A stretch of DNA of 14,479 nucleotides, taken from Spirochaetaceae bacterium (lineage in GTDB: Bacteria > Spirochaetota > Spirochaetia > Treponematales > Breznakiellaceae). The stretch covers positions 1 to 14,479 of the forward strand of contig JAISZQ010000099.1 in assembly GCA_031269165.1 (NCBI GenBank). The letters are read 5' to 3'. The translations under genes and the position numbers were made by a program. The notes below the pieces were generated by a model that worked only from the letters and a program-made list of their open reading frames with translations, was not told the origin of the DNA and ran no database searches. This document shows, piece after piece, positions 12,909 through 14,479 of this stretch. How positions within the stretch are numbered: the first letter of the stretch is position 1; each line of letters begins with the position of its first letter.

Positions 12909-13394
12909 ATGAAGAGACTTAAAATCTACCTGGACACAACCATAATTAGCCATCTCGACCAGACAGAAAAGCCTGAACGCATGGCAGAAACCCATAAGTT
13001 ATGGGATAAAATGAAGAACAATGAATTTGATGTTGTTATCTCCGATATTGACATTGCGGAAATCAATGGTTGCAATGAAAAAAAGCGGAATAAACTGTAT
13101 AGTTATCTTAGCCAGATAAACTACACGCTCATCAATTCAGAAGCAAAATCCATCGCAATTGCCACAAAAATGGTAGATTTGAACGTATTAAAACAAAAAA
13201 GTTTTTTAGACTGCCAGCATATTGCTAACGCCATAGTAAGCGGTTGTGACGCCATTGTTTCATGGAATTTTAGGCATATCGTAAACCATAAAACAATGAT
13301 GGGTGTCAAGGCAGTTACCGCCCTTGAAGGTTACGCAGACCTTTTCATTTATGCCCCTACAATACTGATAGAAGGAGAAGAAAATGATACATGA
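12909..13394 (+). CDS. PIN-domain ribonuclease toxin
   Basis: 161 aa PIN-fold protein, predicted to be an Mg2+-dependent endoribonuclease toxin of a type II toxin-antitoxin pair. Expected acidic residues are all present: D9 (IYLDTTIIS), E51 (DIAEING), D101 (FLDCQHIANAI) and D114 (CDAIVSWNFRHIVN). The strand-turn SWNFRHIVN corresponds to the TxNxkHF region of PIN toxins. ATG 12909 was chosen over GTG 12882 because the latter probably lies outside the transcript. The gene is AT-rich compared with neighbours. It is followed by a partner gene overlapping by 11 nt, so the toxin comes first in this operon, the reverse of the usual order. Transcribed from the plus-strand side of the duplicated promoter region. 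Confidence 0.88.
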   Translation: MKRLKIYLDTTIISHLDQTEKPERMAETHKLWDKMKNNEFDVVISDIDIAEINGCNEKKRNKLYSYLSQINYTLINSEAKSIAIATKMVDLNVLKQKSFLDCQHIANAIVSGCDAIVSWNFRHIVNHKTMMGVKAVTALEGYADLFIYAPTILIEGEENDT

Positions 13395-13605
13395 CATTCA
13401 AAAACCCACGATCAGTCCCCAGTTCACCATTGACGACATTCATAAAATTCGGGAATGGCATTATGAACGGCTCAAAGACGCAACTGTACAGGAACGCATT
13501 GACGAAATCAGACGGCAAGCGGAGCCGGGAATAAGGGCAATAGAAAAACTCAAAGCGGAACGGAATGCTATTCAAAATCCCGCAGGATGTCCGCCTCCGC
13601 TGTGA
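13384..13605 (+). CDS. Probable antitoxin of the PIN toxin, 3' end formed by a repeat element
   Basis: 73 aa, starting 11 nt before the end of the toxin gene, with AGGAG 6 nt upstream. The first 60 residues (ISPQFTIDDIHKIREWHYERL...IEKLKAER) are helical and charged, and this size and position fit an antitoxin; I do not recognise a DNA-binding fold. The FTIDDIHKIREWHYE stretch looks like the conserved part and would probably include the toxin-binding segment (inference). From about residue 63 the coding sequence is the left end of palindromic repeat element B, giving an odd tail NPAGCPPPL. The original C-terminus may have been lost or slightly altered. Confidence 0.78.
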   Translation: MIHDIQKPTISPQFTIDDIHKIREWHYERLKDATVQERIDEIRRQAEPGIRAIEKLKAERNAIQNPAGCPPPL

Positions 13606-13965
13606 TTCGGTCGCGGGCTTTGCCCGCTTCTGGAGTTTCGGGCGGGGCGGGCAAACACGTTTGCCTACGCCCCGCTTGTTCCGAAACTCCATGACTGAAA
13701 GTCGGGATTCGGGGGCGAGGCATCCATTAGGATGCCTTCGGGGGCGTTACGGGGGTCTCCCTACAGCCCTCAGCGTCCTGCTTCGGACTTCCGGGCCGGG
13801 GCGTGGCACACCGTAGGTGTGCTTCAGTAATGCGTCCATCCGTGGACGCTGAGCAAACCCTGCGGTTTGCTTGGGGTACGCCCACAAAACCATGCACCGC
13901 ATGGTTTTGTCCCCGTTGAAGGGGATAGCGGAGGACGAAGACCGGAGCGAAGGGGGAGACTTCCC
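13571..13965. repeat. Palindromic repeat element B, loaded with hairpins
   Basis: It starts TTCAAAATCCCGC, continues CCTCCGCTGTGATTCGG, and ends GGGGATAGCGGAGGACG...GAGCGAAGGGGGAGACTTCCC, the same backbone as elements A and C; the right terminal repeat is missing. Inserted stems: GCGGGC/GCCCGC (13613-13627); a three-tier stem 13631-13691 with arms TGGAGTTTCGG, GCGGGGCG and GGCAAAC; GGCATCC/GGATGCC (13719-13736); GCACAC/GTGTGC (13806-13822); GCGTCCA/TGGACGC (13832-13849); AGCAAACC/GGTTTGCT (13852-13871); ACAAAACCATGC/GCATGGTTTTGT (13884-13910). CTCAGCGTCC and GGACGCTGAG (13769-13778, 13844-13853) could close a larger stem. No gene. Confidence 0.82.
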
Positions 13966-14012
13966 ACTGTCAACAACTTAAGCAAATGGAAAGAAAAATG
14001 GAAACCAAAGAA

Positions 14013-14213
14013 ACCGCAGATTGCGCTGATTTAAGGGATAAGAGGTGAGGGTGTCATTGCGAGGAGGTGGCAACTTGCGTTGCCAATAGCGACGAAGCAA
14101 TCCAGCCGAGGAATACCTTCACCCAAGCTCAACGCGGAGCGTTGAGCCGATTGCTTCGCTTCGCTCGCAATGACGGGCGGATTAAATCCGTGCAAATCCG
14201 CGTAATCTGCGGT
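14013..14213. repeat. Nested inverted-repeat element with TCATTGCGAG core
   Basis: Outer arms: ACCGCAGATTGCGCTGATTT (14013-14032) against AAATCCGCGTAATCTGCGGT (14194-14213), about 17 of 20 pairing. Inner arms: GTCATTGCGAG (14053-14063) and CTCGCAATGAC (14164-14174), then GAAGCAATC (14094-14102) and GATTGCTTC (14149-14157), with the hairpin GCTCAACGC-GGA-GCGTTGAGC (14127-14147) in the middle. The TCATTGCGAG...GAAGCAATC type of palindrome is a familiar intergenic repeat in many bacterial genomes. It lies between elements B and C. Confidence 0.75.
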
Positions 14214-14225
14214 AAAGAATCATTA

Positions 14226-14417
14226 GAGCCGGTTCAAAAACCCCCTGGGACCCAACCCTCCGCTGTGATTCGGGGGCGTTGCGGGGGTGGGAAACCCCCG
14301 CTGAGGGGGATAGCGGAGGACGGAGCAAACCATCGCGGGGAATATCCCGCGATGGTTTGAGCTGGCCGTAGCGAAGGGGGAGACTTCCCCCTTTTTGCTG
14401 AGATTTTGAACAGGCTC
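14226..14417. repeat. Palindromic repeat element C
   Basis: Terminal repeats GAGCCGGTTCAAAA (14226-14239) and TTTTGAACAGGCTC (14404-14417) pair at 13 of 14. The core has CCTCCGCTGTGATTCGGGGGC, hairpin GCGGGGGT/ACCCCCGC (14281-14301), GGGGGATAGCGGAGGACG and AGCGAAGGGGGAGACTTCCCCC. An extra perfect 14-bp hairpin CAAACCATCGCGGG/CCCGCGATGGTTTG (14326-14359) is inserted compared with element A. Confidence 0.82.
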
Positions 14418-14423
14418 ACGTTA

Positions 14424-14479
14424 CTAAACAGGTTCTGAGCAAAACGCCTTCTTGAGATAGTCGAGGTCGAGTTCGGGGT
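14424..14479 (-). CDS. 3' end of an unidentified gene
   Basis: On the minus strand the frame entering at the window edge reads PELDLDYLKKAFCSEPV and stops at TAG (14424-14426), seven bases before the end of repeat element C. The sequence looks like ordinary protein, but only 17 residues are visible, too few to name it. Confidence 0.45.
   Translation of the reverse strand, partial: PELDLDYLKKAFCSEPV

Noticed and set aside
13565..13816. 83-codon plus-strand frame within element B
   Set aside because: Entirely made of palindromic repeat sequence; no start signal.
13700..13915. CRISPR-like array of short repeats and spacers
   Set aside because: The hairpins all differ in sequence, so there is no repeated unit, and no cas genes are nearby.

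Overview
The window looks like an accessory-rich stretch of a spirochaete chromosome, most likely a Treponema of the termite-gut kind. This is inferred from the style of the genes and repeats: a methionyl-tRNA synthetase with a C-terminal tRNA-binding domain, a long helical protein of a type I associate with treponemes, signal-peptide and lipoprotein genes of an outer-membraned cell, PIN-type toxin-antitoxin debris, and many GC-rich palindromic repeats between genes. Base composition is mixed: metG and the repeats are GC-rich, while the MNT nucleotidyltransferase, the PIN toxin and the long helical gene are AT-richer. No rRNA, tRNA or CRISPR array was recognised.

Layout. 1-480 is the 3' part of a REP-associated (Y1/IS200-like) transposase-family gene. 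481-768 holds hairpins and a promoter that ends almost on the metG start codon. 769-3045 is metG. 3046-3302 holds two hairpins. 3303-5021 encodes a 572-aa protein of unknown function, convergent with an aldo/keto reductase-ferredoxin fusion (5164-6399, minus). 6400-6926 has no gene and contains palindromic repeats. 6927-10355 (minus) is a compact six-gene cell-envelope cluster, read in the order beta-barrel protein, two-helix membrane protein, two paralogous lipoproteins, TPR-like exported protein, second beta-barrel protein. 10360-10555 is the divergent promoter of that cluster. It is duplicated almost intact (about 89% identical, ungapped, 196 nt) at 12681-12876, where it sits in front of an SDR-type dehydratase/epimerase gene (11647-12675, minus). 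On their other (plus) side both copies end in a sigma70 promoter that fires into a PIN-domain toxin module: a wrecked one at 10598-10887 and an intact one at 12909-13605. Between them lies an MNT nucleotidyltransferase (11213-11539) with a short overlapping partner. 13571-14417 is a block of nested palindromic repeats, and the last 56 bases are the 3' end of another minus-strand gene.

How it fits together. The most interesting signals are two. First, the duplicated bidirectional promoter: facing the envelope/SDR genes it has TTAACA boxes at exact 11-nt spacing, as for an OmpR/PhoB-type regulator, and facing the PIN modules it has a TTGnCT-N17-TATnnT promoter. Second, a family of palindromic elements that share ends (GAGnCnGTTnCAAAA) and a GC-rich core but range from an empty 37-nt palindrome to about 400 nt loaded with distinct hairpins. 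One of these elements has overwritten the end of the PIN partner gene. All alignments and counts were made by eye.
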